Assembly: GCA_018241505.1 (NCBI GenBank)
Contig: JAFEDS010000024.1
Span: 62,001 to 126,000, forward strand
Source of the DNA: Pseudomonadota bacterium
GTDB taxonomy: Bacteria; Pseudomonadota; Gammaproteobacteria; Steroidobacterales; Steroidobacteraceae
Length of the DNA stretch: 64,000 bases
Reading direction: 5' to 3'
The position numbers were made by a program, and so were the translations under genes. The first letter of the stretch is position 1, and each line of letters starts with the position of its first letter. The notes beneath the pieces are model-generated. The model did not search any database. It worked only from the letters and a program-made list of their open reading frames with translations, and had not been told where the DNA came from. Shown in pieces: positions 40,095 through 49,062 of this stretch.

Positions 40095-42935
40095 CTAGTG
40101 GGCCTCGTCCCAGTTGGCCCCTGTCCCAATGTCGACCCGCAGCGGCACGCGCAGCTCACCCGCCGAGGTCATCCGATCGCGAATTGCTCCCGCGACACTC
40201 TCTGCCGCGTCGGTGCGAACCTCGAGGACCAATTCGTCATGGACTTGCATGATGAGACGCGCGGGAGCGTCCTCTCGTTGACACCAGGCATCCACAGAAA
40301 TCATTGCGCGCTTGATGATGTCGGCAGCCGTGCCCTGCATCGGCGCGTTGATGGCTCTTCGCTCAGCGTACTGGCGCGCGGCCGCATTTCCTGAGCGGAT
40401 GTCTGGAAGGTAGAGACGGCGACCGTAAACGGTCTCAACAAATCCCATCTCGCGTGCGCTGGCGCGAGTCTCATCCATGAAGCGCTTCACTCCCGGATAA
40501 CGCGTGAAGTACCGCTCGACGTAGCGCGAGGCAGAGCCCCTGTCGATACCTAACTGGCGCGCCAGGCCGAAGGCGGACATACCGTAGATGAGTCCAAAGT
40601 TGATGGTCTTGGCTGTGCGCCGTTGATCGGATGTCACAGAGTTGAGCGGCACGCTGAAAACCTCGGCGGCCGTTGCCACGTGCACATCGCGATCCTCCGA
40701 GAACGCCGACAGCAGGCCTTCATCCCCCGACAGGTGGGCCATGATCCGCAGCTCGATCTGCGAATAGTCGGCGGCCATGAGGACGTGGCCGGGCGGAGCC
40801 ACGAACGCCTGGCGGATCCGGCGGCCCTCCGGTCGACGAATCGGAATGTTCTGCAAGTTGGGATCGGCCGATGAGAGCCTGCCGGTATCGGCGACGGCCT
40901 GGTGATAGGACGTATGAATGCGCCCGGTCTTCGGATCCACCAGCTCCGGCAACTTGTCGGTGTAGGTGGATTTCAACTTGGCCAATGCCCGATATTCGAG
41001 AATCGTGCGCGGCAGCGGCTGCGTGAGCGCCAGCTCTTCCAACACATCTTCCGCGGTGGAGGGTTGCCCGCTGGGCGTCTTGCGCGTGACCGGAATCTGC
41101 AGCTTTTCAAACAGAATCTGTTGTAGCTGCTTGGGCGAGTCGACATTGAACTCGGTGCCGGCTTCAGAGTGTGCCTGTTTGGTCAGGCTCTGCAGTTGCG
41201 CCGCGAACTCACGGCTTTGGGCGCGGAACAACTCCCGATCGACCAGCACGCCGCGATGCTCCATGCGCAGGAGCACCGGTACGAGCGGCTGTTCCAACTC
41301 CTCATAAAGCGCCTTGAGCTTCGGGAATTCGCCGAGCTGCGGCCACAGCGTGCGGTGCAGGCAGAGCGTGATGTCCGCATCTTCCGCCGCGTACTCCGAG
41401 GCTTTGTCCACCGGGACCTGGTTGAAAGTGAGCTGCTTGGCCCCCTTGCCGGCAATGTCCTCGAACTTGATGGTCTGGATGCCCAGGTAACACTCCGCGG
41501 TCGAGTCCATGTCATGGCGCGAGGCCACGCTGTTGAGAACATAGGACTCGAGCATGGTGTCGAAGCGCATGCCGGCCAGCTCGATATTGTGATTGGCCAG
41601 CACATGCGCATCGTATTTCAGGTGATGCCCGATCTTGCCGCGCTCCGGATCCTCGAGGATTGGCTTCAGGGCTGCGAGCACCTTGTCACGATTCAACTGC
41701 TCGGGCGCGCCGGCGTAATCGTGGCCCAATGGCACATATGCGGCAATTCCGCGTTCCAGGCCGAACGAAACGCCGACGATCTCAGCCTTCATGTAGTCGA
41801 GGCTGGTGGTTTCGGTGTCGAATGCGAAGAGATCGGATTTGCTGAGCAGCGCCAACCACCGTTCGAGGTCTTCCCAGCGGGTGATGGTTTCGTATTTGCG
41901 TTCGACGCCTTCCAGGGGTGATGGCGCGCCGGGTGGGAGTCTGCCCGGGGCTGTGGGGGGTTGGTTTGTGGCGGCGGTTGCCCCTGCTCCCGCGCTGGCC
42001 CCTGCGCCAGCCGCCGCAGCGCCGCCGCCCCACGACGCTGCACTGCCTGCGCCGCCCGTGCCGGCATCGCCGCCGTCGAGTTGTTTCAACAGCGAGCGCA
42101 GCTCATAGCGCGTATACAACTCGCGCAGCTTCCCGGTGTCCGGTGGATTTGGCGTGAGTTGATCGTGCGCCAGCGGCAGATCCAGGTCAGTGTGGATGGT
42201 CGCGAGCTTCTTCGACAACTCCAGCGTCGCAAGTCCCGCGCGCAGATTTTCGCCCACCTTACCGCTGATCTGCGCGGCGTTGGTCACGAGATTGTCCAGC
42301 GTCTGGTACTGATTCAGCCACTTGGCTGCGGTCTTCGGTCCTACTTTTTCAATGCCCGGAATGTTGTCGGAGCTGTCGCCCACCAGCGCCAGGTAGTCAA
42401 TGATCTGCTCGGGAAACACATCGAATTTCGCTTTCACGCCCGCGCGATCCAGCGTCGAATTGCTCATGGTGTTGATGAGCGTGATGGATCCATCGACGAG
42501 CTGCGCCATGTCCTTGTCGCCGGTGGAAATGAGCACGGTCTTTCCCGCTTTCGAAGCGCGACAGGCGAGCGTTCCAATGACATCGTCGGCTTCCACGCCC
42601 TCGATCCGCAGAATCGGCAGTCCCTGTGCCTGGACCATTTCCAGCAGTGGCTTGATTTGCGAACGCAGATCATCGGGCATGGGTGGCCGGTTCGCCTTGT
42701 ATTCGGCAAACAGCTCATCCCGAAAGGTCTTGCCCGATGCATCGAAGACCACCGCTATGCATCGCGGCTGATAGTCCTTCACAAACTTCAGCAGCATATT
42801 CAACACGCCGTACACGGCGCCCGTCGGCTCACCACGCGAGTTGGTAAGCGGGGGCAGGGCGTGAAATGCCCGATAGACATAAGATGAACCGTCAACGAGA
42901 ACCAGGTCTGGGGAAGTAGGCATGGGATCGGCCAA
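40095..42935 (-). CDS. polA: DNA polymerase I
   Basis: Polymerase of 946 residues with 5'-nuclease, proofreading and polymerase domains. The 5' nuclease has ISTGDKDMAQLVD and YLALVGDSSDNIPG. The 3'-5' exonuclease keeps its acidic residues in LFAFDTETTSLDYM. Polymerase motifs are DYSQIELRIMAHLSGDEG (A), RRTAKTINFGLIYGMSAFGLA (B, with the O-helix) and MQVHDELVLEV (C). All catalytic residues are intact. Between the nuclease and exonuclease domains is an unusual Ala/Gly-rich linker of about 50 residues (near residues 290-340). It is the only gene between the beta-barrel gene and the DUF1800 pair, and starts with ATG. Confidence 0.96.
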   Translation of the reverse strand: MADPMPTSPDLVLVDGSSYVYRAFHALPPLTNSRGEPTGAVYGVLNMLLKFVKDYQPRCIAVVFDASGKTFRDELFAEYKANRPPMPDDLRSQIKPLLEMVQAQGLPILRIEGVEADDVIGTLACRASKAGKTVLISTGDKDMAQLVDGSITLINTMSNSTLDRAGVKAKFDVFPEQIIDYLALVGDSSDNIPGIEKVGPKTAAKWLNQYQTLDNLVTNAAQISGKVGENLRAGLATLELSKKLATIHTDLDLPLAHDQLTPNPPDTGKLRELYTRYELRSLLKQLDGGDAGTGGAGSAASWGGGAAAAGAGASAGAGATAATNQPPTAPGRLPPGAPSPLEGVERKYETITRWEDLERWLALLSKSDLFAFDTETTSLDYMKAEIVGVSFGLERGIAAYVPLGHDYAGAPEQLNRDKVLAALKPILEDPERGKIGHHLKYDAHVLANHNIELAGMRFDTMLESYVLNSVASRHDMDSTAECYLGIQTIKFEDIAGKGAKQLTFNQVPVDKASEYAAEDADITLCLHRTLWPQLGEFPKLKALYEELEQPLVPVLLRMEHRGVLVDRELFRAQSREFAAQLQSLTKQAHSEAGTEFNVDSPKQLQQILFEKLQIPVTRKTPSGQPSTAEDVLEELALTQPLPRTILEYRALAKLKSTYTDKLPELVDPKTGRIHTSYHQAVADTGRLSSADPNLQNIPIRRPEGRRIRQAFVAPPGHVLMAADYSQIELRIMAHLSGDEGLLSAFSEDRDVHVATAAEVFSVPLNSVTSDQRRTAKTINFGLIYGMSAFGLARQLGIDRGSASRYVERYFTRYPGVKRFMDETRASAREMGFVETVYGRRLYLPDIRSGNAAARQYAERRAINAPMQGTAADIIKRAMISVDAWCQREDAPARLIMQVHDELVLEVRTDAAESVAGAIRDRMTSAGELRVPLRVDIGTGANWDEAH

Positions 42936-43209
42936 GGCGGGGGGAGGCGAATTATAACGGACCGCGGGGGGAATTCGGGCGGAGCATCCGGGTGGGTGCG
43001 GCCATAAAGACTCATGCGGGCACGCCAGCGGCCTGGGATATCATGCGGGCACGCACGGGCAGCTCGGCAAATTGAGCGCGCAGGGGCCGGGTCCGCGGCT
43101 TCTCGATGCGCACTCGTGACGTCCGTCAACCGCCGAACCTCGCTTAGCCGTCAACGCCTGTGGCACTGGCGCGCTTTAGGAGCAGCACCGTGACCGAAGG
43201 ACCTCTGAC
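42936..43209. other. Divergent promoter region, polA / DUF1800
   Basis: 274 bases between two divergent starts with no protein-like frame. An imperfect direct repeat of ATGCGGGCACGC with different spacing occurs at 43013-43024 and 43043-43054 in the middle. The DUF1800 ribosome site AAGGA lies at 43197-43201. Confidence 0.4.
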
Positions 43210-44637
43210 GTGCTGGAGCGGCTTTCACCTGCCATCGCGGCCAATCGATTTGGCCTGGGCGCTCGTCCCGGCGAATTGGCACAGATCGGCACCCAACCTC
43301 GGGACTGGCTGATTGCACAGCTCGCTGGTTCCGCTCCGCTTCTGTCGGGGCCTGAGCTTCACAGCTCCACCGAGACGCTGGCGCGTGGTTTGGAAGTGCG
43401 TCGCGAACTGCGAGCTGCGAAACGAGCTGCCGCTGAGGCTACGACTGATTCTGATGAGAAAGCGAATGCTGTCGCCGCGGTCACCAAAATCGGGCAGGTC
43501 TACCGACCGATCTACATCGCCGAGGCCACCGCGCGCCTTCACCAGGGTGTAACCACCGATCGTCCATTTGTTGAACGTCTGACCTATTTCTGGACGAACC
43601 ATTTCGCTGTCTCGATCGACAAAAATCTTGTACTCGGGCTCGCCGGAAGTCTCGAACGCGAAGCGATTCGTCCGAATGTGCTCGGTCAGTACTCGGACAT
43701 GTTGCTCGCGGTTGAGCGGCATCCCGCGATGCTGTTGTATCTCGATAACCACTTGTCCGTCGGACCCCACTCACAAGCCGCAGGCCGGCTCGAACGACGC
43801 AGGGGTGGCCAACGCCGTTTTGACATCAACGAAAACCTGGCACGCGAAACACTCGAGTTGCATACGCTCGGTGTTGGTGGTGGCTATTCTCAAGCCGATG
43901 TGACCACATTTGCCGAGGTGATCACGGGTTGGTCCATAGGCGGCGAAGGCTCCGGCCGATTCGCCCGCGGCACTCCCGGCGAGTTCGTTTTTCGGCCGGA
44001 GATCCATGAGCCCGGCGCGAAAGTCGTGCTCGGGAAGCGTTATGCCGATACGGGTTACGAACAAGGTGTTGCGGTTCTGAAGGATCTCGCGCAGAAGCCC
44101 GCCACTGCTCATTTCATTGCCACGAAGCTCGTACGTCACTTTGTCGCGGACGATCCGCCACCCCGAGCGGTCGAGCGGGTCGCGAATGCATTCTTGTCGA
44201 GCAACGGCCACCTTCCTACTGTATATCGCGCTTTGGTCGAGACACCGGAGGCATGGAGTCAGTCACTCGCGAAGTACAAGACGCCGAACGACTTCATCGT
44301 GTCGACGCTGCGCGGCCTGCAATTAACTGCGGATCGCGGACGCGCCTCACTGGCCGCGTTTGAAGTGATGGGTCAGCGGACGTATAGCCCCGGCTCTCCA
44401 GCGGGTTGGCCCGACAGAAGTGCGGACTGGGATGGCGCCTCGGCGCTGATCAAGCGCATCGAATGGGCTGATGCGGTGGGTCAGCGCGTGGGTTCGCGAC
44501 TTGATGCCAAAGAGCTGGCTCCGCAGCTTCTGGGCGACAATTTGACGGCAGTGACGCGCACCGCTGTCGCTCGCGCAGCCAGCGGTGCGCAAGCGATCAC
44601 GCTGATGTTGGCGGCGCCGGAGTTCATGCGACGATGA
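43210..44637 (+). CDS. DUF1800 family protein
   Basis: Protein of 475 residues. The DUF1800 family reads AANRFGLGARPGEL at the start and has ERLTYFWTNHFAVS, HPAMLLYLDNHLSVG, NENLARETLELHTLGVGGGYSQADV and FITGWS-like VITGWSIGG, all present. The GTG at 43210 is the first start codon after an in-frame stop and has AAGGA eight bases upstream. No signal peptide is evident at this start. It is the first of two genes: DUF1800 proteins are usually followed by a DUF1501 protein, as here. The biochemical role is unknown; the pairs are common in bacteria with complex exported proteins. Confidence 0.87.
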   Translation: MLERLSPAIAANRFGLGARPGELAQIGTQPRDWLIAQLAGSAPLLSGPELHSSTETLARGLEVRRELRAAKRAAAEATTDSDEKANAVAAVTKIGQVYRPIYIAEATARLHQGVTTDRPFVERLTYFWTNHFAVSIDKNLVLGLAGSLEREAIRPNVLGQYSDMLLAVERHPAMLLYLDNHLSVGPHSQAAGRLERRRGGQRRFDINENLARETLELHTLGVGGGYSQADVTTFAEVITGWSIGGEGSGRFARGTPGEFVFRPEIHEPGAKVVLGKRYADTGYEQGVAVLKDLAQKPATAHFIATKLVRHFVADDPPPRAVERVANAFLSSNGHLPTVYRALVETPEAWSQSLAKYKTPNDFIVSTLRGLQLTADRGRASLAAFEVMGQRTYSPGSPAGWPDRSADWDGASALIKRIEWADAVGQRVGSRLDAKELAPQLLGDNLTAVTRTAVARAASGAQAITLMLAAPEFMRR

Positions 44638-44737
44638 AAGCTGAGGCCTGCGCGGTGAGCTTGGGGGCCGATGCTGCGGCGGGCTTGAGGGCCCATGCTG
44701 CGGCGAACCGTTGTGCCGCATTCACTTGGAGAGTCCC

Positions 44738-46048
44738 ATGCGCGCGCTGAAGCGTCGTGAATTCCTGCGAACCGGTGCGTTAGCGCTCGGCGGTGCTTTT
44801 CTCACATCCCGTCTGGCGTTCGCCCGCACCGACACATCCAACGCGCGTTTCGTGTTCATCATCATGCGCGGTGCGCTCGACGGCCTCGCCGCAGCGCCGC
44901 CATTCGGCGACCCCGACTACGCCGGTTTACGCCGCGAGCTCGCGATTAAAGCACCTGGCAGTCCGGGCGGCGCACTGCCTTTGAATGGCTTTTTCGGTCT
45001 TCATCCCAGTTTAGGATTTCTGCACCACTCTTACACCGCGAAAGAGCTGGTGGTCTTCCACGCCGTCGCCAGTCCCTATCGCGAGCGATCGCATTTTGAC
45101 GGCCAGGACGTGTTGGAAAACGGCACTTTGCAGCCTCACGCGGTGCAAACGGGTTGGTTGAACCGCGCACTTGCGTCGGTTCAGGCGGGACATGGCAAGG
45201 AGTTAGGCGTCGCACTGGGCCAGAACTTCCCGTTGGTCATGCGCGGGCCGGCGTCGGTGACGTCCTGGTCGCCGTCGAAGCTCGCCGCGCTCGATGACGA
45301 CACACTGGAGCGCATTACAGACTTGTATGCAGGTGATCCGTTGTTGGCTTCGCGGCTCGCCGACGCGCTTGCTGCAGATGCCATCGCTAGCGCTGCCGCC
45401 AATGGCGCGATGGCCACTAACGCTCCCCGTGGTGCGTTGGCCGGTGGTGCGGGCGGCATGGCGGAAGCCGCTGACGCCGCCTCGGTGTCGGAAGGCTCGC
45501 CGCCTACAGCGCCGCTTCAACGTGGCAAACCCATGCGCTACACCGAAGTTGTTCGCGCCGCCGCCGGGTTCCTTCGCCGAGAGGACGGCCCGCAAGTGGC
45601 CGTGTTTGACACAACGGGCTGGGATACACACGCAAACGAAGGTAGTGCAGAAGGCCAACTCGCCGGCCGCCTCGTAGCCCTCGATGCAGGGTTACGGACG
45701 CTTCGAGACGAGCTTGGCCCGGCGTGGGCCGAGACCGCTGTGCTGCTCGCCACTGAGTTTGGACGCACCGCCGCGACGAACGGAACGCGCGGAACCGATC
45801 ACGGCACAGCTACCGCGGCATTTCTGCTGGGCGGAGCTGTGCAGGGTGGTCGGGTGGTGGCCGATTGGCCTGGGCTCTCGTCACGATCGCTGTATCAAGG
45901 CCGGGACCTGAAACCAACAGCCGACCTCCGATCAGTCCTCAAGGGCGTGCTATCCGAGCACCTGCTTGTCTCATCACTGGCGTTGGAATCCACAGTCTTT
46001 CCCAGTAGCGCTGACGTGCGCCCCATCAAAGGTCTGTTCCGCGCGTAA
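44738..46048 (+). CDS. DUF1501 family protein with Tat signal
   Basis: Protein of 436 residues related to sulfatase/alkaline-phosphatase-fold enzymes. The N-terminus LKRREFLRTGALALGGAFL is a twin-arginine export signal, followed by FVFIIMRGALDGLAAAPPFGDPDYAGLR. Metal-site regions include DTTGWDTHANEG and LLATEFGRTAATNGTRGTDHGTATAAFLLGG, typical of the family. The ATG at 44738 has GGAGAG seven bases upstream. A low-complexity Ala/Gly-rich insertion near residues 210-250 separates the two halves. It probably acts with the DUF1800 protein in the periplasm. Confidence 0.87.
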   Translation: MRALKRREFLRTGALALGGAFLTSRLAFARTDTSNARFVFIIMRGALDGLAAAPPFGDPDYAGLRRELAIKAPGSPGGALPLNGFFGLHPSLGFLHHSYTAKELVVFHAVASPYRERSHFDGQDVLENGTLQPHAVQTGWLNRALASVQAGHGKELGVALGQNFPLVMRGPASVTSWSPSKLAALDDDTLERITDLYAGDPLLASRLADALAADAIASAAANGAMATNAPRGALAGGAGGMAEAADAASVSEGSPPTAPLQRGKPMRYTEVVRAAAGFLRREDGPQVAVFDTTGWDTHANEGSAEGQLAGRLVALDAGLRTLRDELGPAWAETAVLLATEFGRTAATNGTRGTDHGTATAAFLLGGAVQGGRVVADWPGLSSRSLYQGRDLKPTADLRSVLKGVLSEHLLVSSLALESTVFPSSADVRPIKGLFRA

Positions 46049-46492
46049 GCGCCCGGATCTTTTCAGGCGGGTGCTTCGGGCGCGAAGTTAACGTCTGCAC
46101 GCAGGCACATCGCTCGTATTTGCCTTAAGAGGGCATTAAAGCAAATCCAACGCCGTAGTAGTGTGGAAGCACGAACACGGAGATTGCAAATGGATCACGA
46201 CTTCAGAGGCTCGAGAGGGGAGCCCAGAGTAGGTTTATATGGCGCAGGTGCGCGCACGGATGACGGAAGAGTGCACTATCCCGCGCGTTCGTATGATTCG
46301 TCAAAAATCTCTTGATATTGCTCTCAAGGCGTTCGCGGTCAATACCACTGCTTGGGCGCCACTTTTGGTTATACCTTCGTTTAGGGCCGCCGCCAGAAGT
46401 CGTCTCAGGATACTGACGTCTCTGAGCATCCGAGAACTTCACCAGACCGCGCCGTTCAGACCCGCGGTGTACGCGTACACCTAAAGTCAGAG
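46049..46492. other. Intergenic region of 444 bases
   Basis: It separates the DUF1501 gene from lptM on the other strand. A hairpin of GCGCCCG with CGGGCGC (about 46049-46080) follows the DUF1501 stop and may end that transcript. One small ORF with a good ribosome site lies within (see 46190). Other frames are short and not protein-like. A/T content is higher than in neighbours near 46280-46390, possibly foreign or regulatory. Confidence 0.45.
46190..46315 (+). CDS. Candidate small ORF of 41 residues
   Basis: GGAG nine bases upstream is a proper ribosome site for this ATG. The product MDHDFRGSRGEPRVGLYGAG... is polar and glycine/arginine-rich with no domain, signal or membrane segment. It could be a leader or a remnant; no related ORF is nearby. 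Low support, listed for the ribosome site alone. Confidence 0.25.
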   Translation: MDHDFRGSRGEPRVGLYGAGARTDDGRVHYPARSYDSSKIS

Positions 46493-46759
46493 TCAAAAAC
46501 TCTTAGGCGTTTGCGACGTCGATGAGTCCTGGTCTTTCTTATCGGGAGGTTGCTTTGCGCCTTGGGTTGCGATCCCGGTGTCCTGCGATGATGACGACTG
46601 ATTCGTCGTCTGAGGCGGAGCGCCGCCGGCAGGCCGCGTAACCACCGTCCCATTCTTGGGCGGCAAGTACAACGCGCCTTTCTGTCCGCATCCGACCCCA
46701 AGGACGACCTCGAGGGTCAGCGGCAAAACACCCGCCAAACACAACAATATCCGCTTCAT
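46493..46759 (-). CDS. lptM: LptM (YifL)-like lipoprotein
   Basis: Small lipoprotein of 88 residues. A signal peptide (MKRILLCLAGVLPLTLEVVL) leads to Cys in GVGCGQKGALYLPPKNG; the motif CGQKGALYLP directly after the lipobox is the mark of LptM, which assists LptD assembly in E. coli. The residue three before the cysteine (Gly) is a little unusual for a lipobox. The rest is a Ser/Gln/Thr-rich tail. In E. coli the gene is next to dapF; here it is separate and overlaps the DUF4870 gene by four bases (ATGA). The longer open frame upstream belongs to that gene. Confidence 0.75.
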   Translation of the reverse strand: MKRILLCLAGVLPLTLEVVLGVGCGQKGALYLPPKNGTVVTRPAGGAPPQTTNQSSSSQDTGIATQGAKQPPDKKDQDSSTSQTPKSF

Positions 46760-47184
46760 ACACCCACCGGCCGCTGGTCGCGCAGCGCCAACCACCCACG
46801 GATGATCCGATAGATCACCCAAACCCCAACCAGTCCAAGGCCAGCAATCAAGGTGCCGATTCCAATCAAAATCAACATCAGCGGCAGCGACACGGCCCAG
46901 ACAATCAGCGTCCACAACAGCGCAAACCAGAATGTGCGGATCTGCCAACTGAAATGAGATTCCAGGTAGGTTCCGCGCGCCTCGGACTGGCGCGCGTAAT
47001 TCATGATCACCGCAATTATCGAAGGAATACCGAACACAAAGCTTCCGACCACCGTCACCGCGGACGTCAGGCCAATCAACACCGAGAGCGAATGCAGGGC
47101 ATAGATGATATTCGTATACGAAACCAGCGAAGGATCCGCCTGCCGTGCAGGAACGGTCACGCTGGGGTTTGAGCTCTCGACCAT
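46756..47184 (-). CDS. DUF4870-type membrane protein
   Basis: Protein of 142 residues with three or four membrane helices. Recognisable are LHSLSVLIGLTSAVTVVGSFVFGIPSIIAVIMNY, then the amphipathic ESHFSWQIRTFWFALLW, found widely in small proteins of this group, and a C-terminal helix with WVIYRIIRGWLAL. The soluble N-terminus is 15-20 residues. The stop overlaps the lptM start by four bases. Family function is unknown; a membrane regulatory or transport role is possible. Confidence 0.72.
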   Translation of the reverse strand: MVESSNPSVTVPARQADPSLVSYTNIIYALHSLSVLIGLTSAVTVVGSFVFGIPSIIAVIMNYARQSEARGTYLESHFSWQIRTFWFALLWTLIVWAVSLPLMLILIGIGTLIAGLGLVGVWVIYRIIRGWLALRDQRPVGV

Positions 47185-47199
47185 GGCACCACTATAGCT

Positions 47200-47664
47200 C
47201 TATTTTTGTGGCACCGCGGACGGCTCATCGCCCGGGCGTGACGGCCTGTCGACCACGGCCATGGTCAGCCGCGACACGCACACCAGGCGATCCTGCTCGT
47301 CGCGGATCTCGATATGCCAGACTTGACTGCGCTTTCCGATGTGAAACGGACGTGCTGTGGCGGTCACGATTCCTGACGACACGGGCCGGAGATGGTTGGC
47401 ATTGATCTCCTGGCCCAGGCAGACGTATTTTTCCTGATCCACGCACAAGGTTGCGGCGATGCTCCCAATCGTCTCGGCGAGCGCAACCGACGCACCGCCG
47501 TGCAGAACGCCCATCGGCTGGTGTGTCCTGGGGCTCACCGGCATGGTGGCGCGGAGAAAATCGGACCCGATTTCTGTTACGCGAATATCAATGGTGTCGG
47601 CCAGCGTTTCCCGGGAGTATTTTCGAAGTTGCTCGACAGAAGTCTGAGTGCGCCAAATGCTCAT
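47200..47664 (-). CDS. Hotdog-fold thioesterase (PaaI/YdiI type)
   Basis: Acyl-CoA thioesterase of 154 residues. The hotdog helix and active site lie in HQPMGVLHGGASVALAETIGS, where Gly-Gly and the Glu are the catalytic residues in YdiI/PaaI enzymes. The second strand ANHLRPV and FHIGKRSQVWHIEIRDEQDRLVCVSRLTMAVVDR complete the fold. The start ATG at 47664 follows the usual N-terminus; the upstream frame is intergenic. It diverges from the fumarylpyruvate hydrolase-like gene 53 bases away. The substrate may be an aromatic acyl-CoA or 1,4-dihydroxy-2-naphthoyl-CoA. Confidence 0.85.
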   Translation of the reverse strand: MSIWRTQTSVEQLRKYSRETLADTIDIRVTEIGSDFLRATMPVSPRTHQPMGVLHGGASVALAETIGSIAATLCVDQEKYVCLGQEINANHLRPVSSGIVTATARPFHIGKRSQVWHIEIRDEQDRLVCVSRLTMAVVDRPSRPGDEPSAVPQK

Positions 47665-47717
47665 GGCGCGTAGTCTACAGTTACCGTCGTGCCTGCGCGC
47701 CCGAATAGGATCCTTAG

Positions 47718-48416
47718 ATGCCCGAATTTGTCTTCGTTCCACCTGCCACTCCCAGCGTCGCTATTGCCGGTAGCGAGCAGCGTTTTCCCGTCCGTCGGAT
47801 TTATTGCGTCGGCCGCAACTACTCGGACCATGTCCGCGAAATGGGCAGCGACCCCAAGGAGCCGCCGGTTTTCTTCACCAAGCCAGCCGATGCGATCGTC
47901 GCGAGCGGGACCGCAGTGCCGTACCCACCCCGGACAGAAAACTTCCACTATGAGGTTGAGCTCGTTGTGGCCATCGGTGGATCGGGACGGAATATCTCCG
48001 CGGCGCGGGCGTTGGATCGCGTTTTCGGATACGCAGTGGGCAATGATCTGACTCGCCGCGACTTGCAGGGAGCGGCGAAAAAGAAGGGTGCGCCCTGGGA
48101 TACCGGCAAGGCCTTCGACGCCTCCGCACCGATTGGCGCCATTCGACCGGCCTCGCTGGGACATGTTGAGCGCGGCCCGATCTGGCTCAAAGTGAATGGC
48201 GAAACCAAACAGCAAGCCGACCTCAGTGAGATGATCTGGAGTGTCCCCGACATCATCGCCGAGCTGTCGACGCTGTTTGAGCTGCGGGCCGGCGACCTGA
48301 TCTATACCGGCACGCCCGCCGGAGTCGGCCCGCTCAAACCCGGCGACCGGCTCGAATGTGGTATCGATGGGCTCGAAACCTTGACCAACACCATTGTGGC
48401 AACTGTTACCAAATGA
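47718..48416 (+). CDS. Fumarylacetoacetate/fumarylpyruvate hydrolase family protein
   Basis: Enzyme of 232 residues of the FAH superfamily, likely cleaving fumarylpyruvate or a related 2-oxo acid. The block RIYCVGRNYSDHVREMG and the metal-binding residues in FHYEVELVVAIGG and GYAVGNDLTRRDLQ are present, with TGTPAGVGPLKPGD near the end. It overlaps the following isomerase gene by four bases (ATGA), the typical pairing nagK-nagL of the gentisate pathway. No gentisate dioxygenase lies in the window, so the route cannot be confirmed; acylpyruvate hydrolase is another possibility. Confidence 0.85.
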   Translation: MPEFVFVPPATPSVAIAGSEQRFPVRRIYCVGRNYSDHVREMGSDPKEPPVFFTKPADAIVASGTAVPYPPRTENFHYEVELVVAIGGSGRNISAARALDRVFGYAVGNDLTRRDLQGAAKKKGAPWDTGKAFDASAPIGAIRPASLGHVERGPIWLKVNGETKQQADLSEMIWSVPDIIAELSTLFELRAGDLIYTGTPAGVGPLKPGDRLECGIDGLETLTNTIVATVTK

Positions 48417-49057
48417 AGCTCTACCATTTCTTTCGCAGCTCCGCGGCCTACCGCACCCGTATCGCCTTCAATCTGAAAGGCATTCAGCCTGAGATGATTG
48501 ACGTTGATTTGCGTGCGCCGGTCAGCGACCAGCAGAAACCGGAATACCGTGCGGTCAATCCGCAGGCGCTGGTGCCCGCCCTGGTGGTTGAAGACACGAC
48601 GATCGCCCAGTCGCTCGCCATCATCGAGTATCTCGATGAGGTTTATCCGGAGCCTCCGCTGTTTCCCCGCTCGCCCGTCAACCGTGCGCGCGTAAGGGCT
48701 ATGGCGCTTGCGGTTGCGTGCGACATGCATCCGCTCAACAATCTGCGCGTTTTGAACTACCTGCGTGCACCGCTCGGTCATGACGAGGAAACCGTCAACG
48801 CCTGGTACAGGCATTGGATCGCAGTTGGTTTTGGCGGCCTGGAGCAGGAGGCACGGCGTGCAACCGGCGATGGCCGCCACATGTTTGGCCAGTCGGTCAC
48901 GATCGCGGACGTCTACATTGTTCCGCAGATGTTCAACGCGCGACGGTTCAAATGCGATGTTGAGCCGTATCCAACCTTGCGAGGCATCTGCGCACACCTG
49001 GAAGCACTGCCGGCGTTTGCAAAAGCAGCGCCTGAAGCGCAACCGAACGCTTCGTAA
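48413..49057 (+). CDS. maiA: Zeta-class GST: maleylacetoacetate/maleylpyruvate isomerase
   Basis: Glutathione-dependent cis-trans isomerase of 214 residues. The N-terminal thioredoxin domain has the catalytic serine pair in YHFFRSSAAYRTRIAFNLKG, and the motif ALVPALVVEDTTIAQSLAIIEYLDE is the GSH-binding and C-terminal cue of zeta GSTs. The helical domain is ordinary (CDMHPLNNLRVLNYL). Together with the preceding hydrolase it would convert maleyl- to fumaryl-pyruvate or -acetoacetate and cleave the product, as in gentisate or tyrosine degradation. Which substrate is used cannot be read from the sequence. Confidence 0.88.
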   Translation: MKLYHFFRSSAAYRTRIAFNLKGIQPEMIDVDLRAPVSDQQKPEYRAVNPQALVPALVVEDTTIAQSLAIIEYLDEVYPEPPLFPRSPVNRARVRAMALAVACDMHPLNNLRVLNYLRAPLGHDEETVNAWYRHWIAVGFGGLEQEARRATGDGRHMFGQSVTIADVYIVPQMFNARRFKCDVEPYPTLRGICAHLEALPAFAKAAPEAQPNAS

Positions 49058-49062
49058 GGGGG

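Noticed and set aside
43013-43054. Direct repeat ATGCGGGCACGC upstream of polA as an operator
   Set aside because: Only two copies with no symmetry or conserved spacing, so it was kept as a note in the gap entry rather than as a regulatory site.
46239-46484. 81-codon frame on the plus strand before lptM
   Set aside because: No ribosome site, no domain and a composition typical of chance frames.
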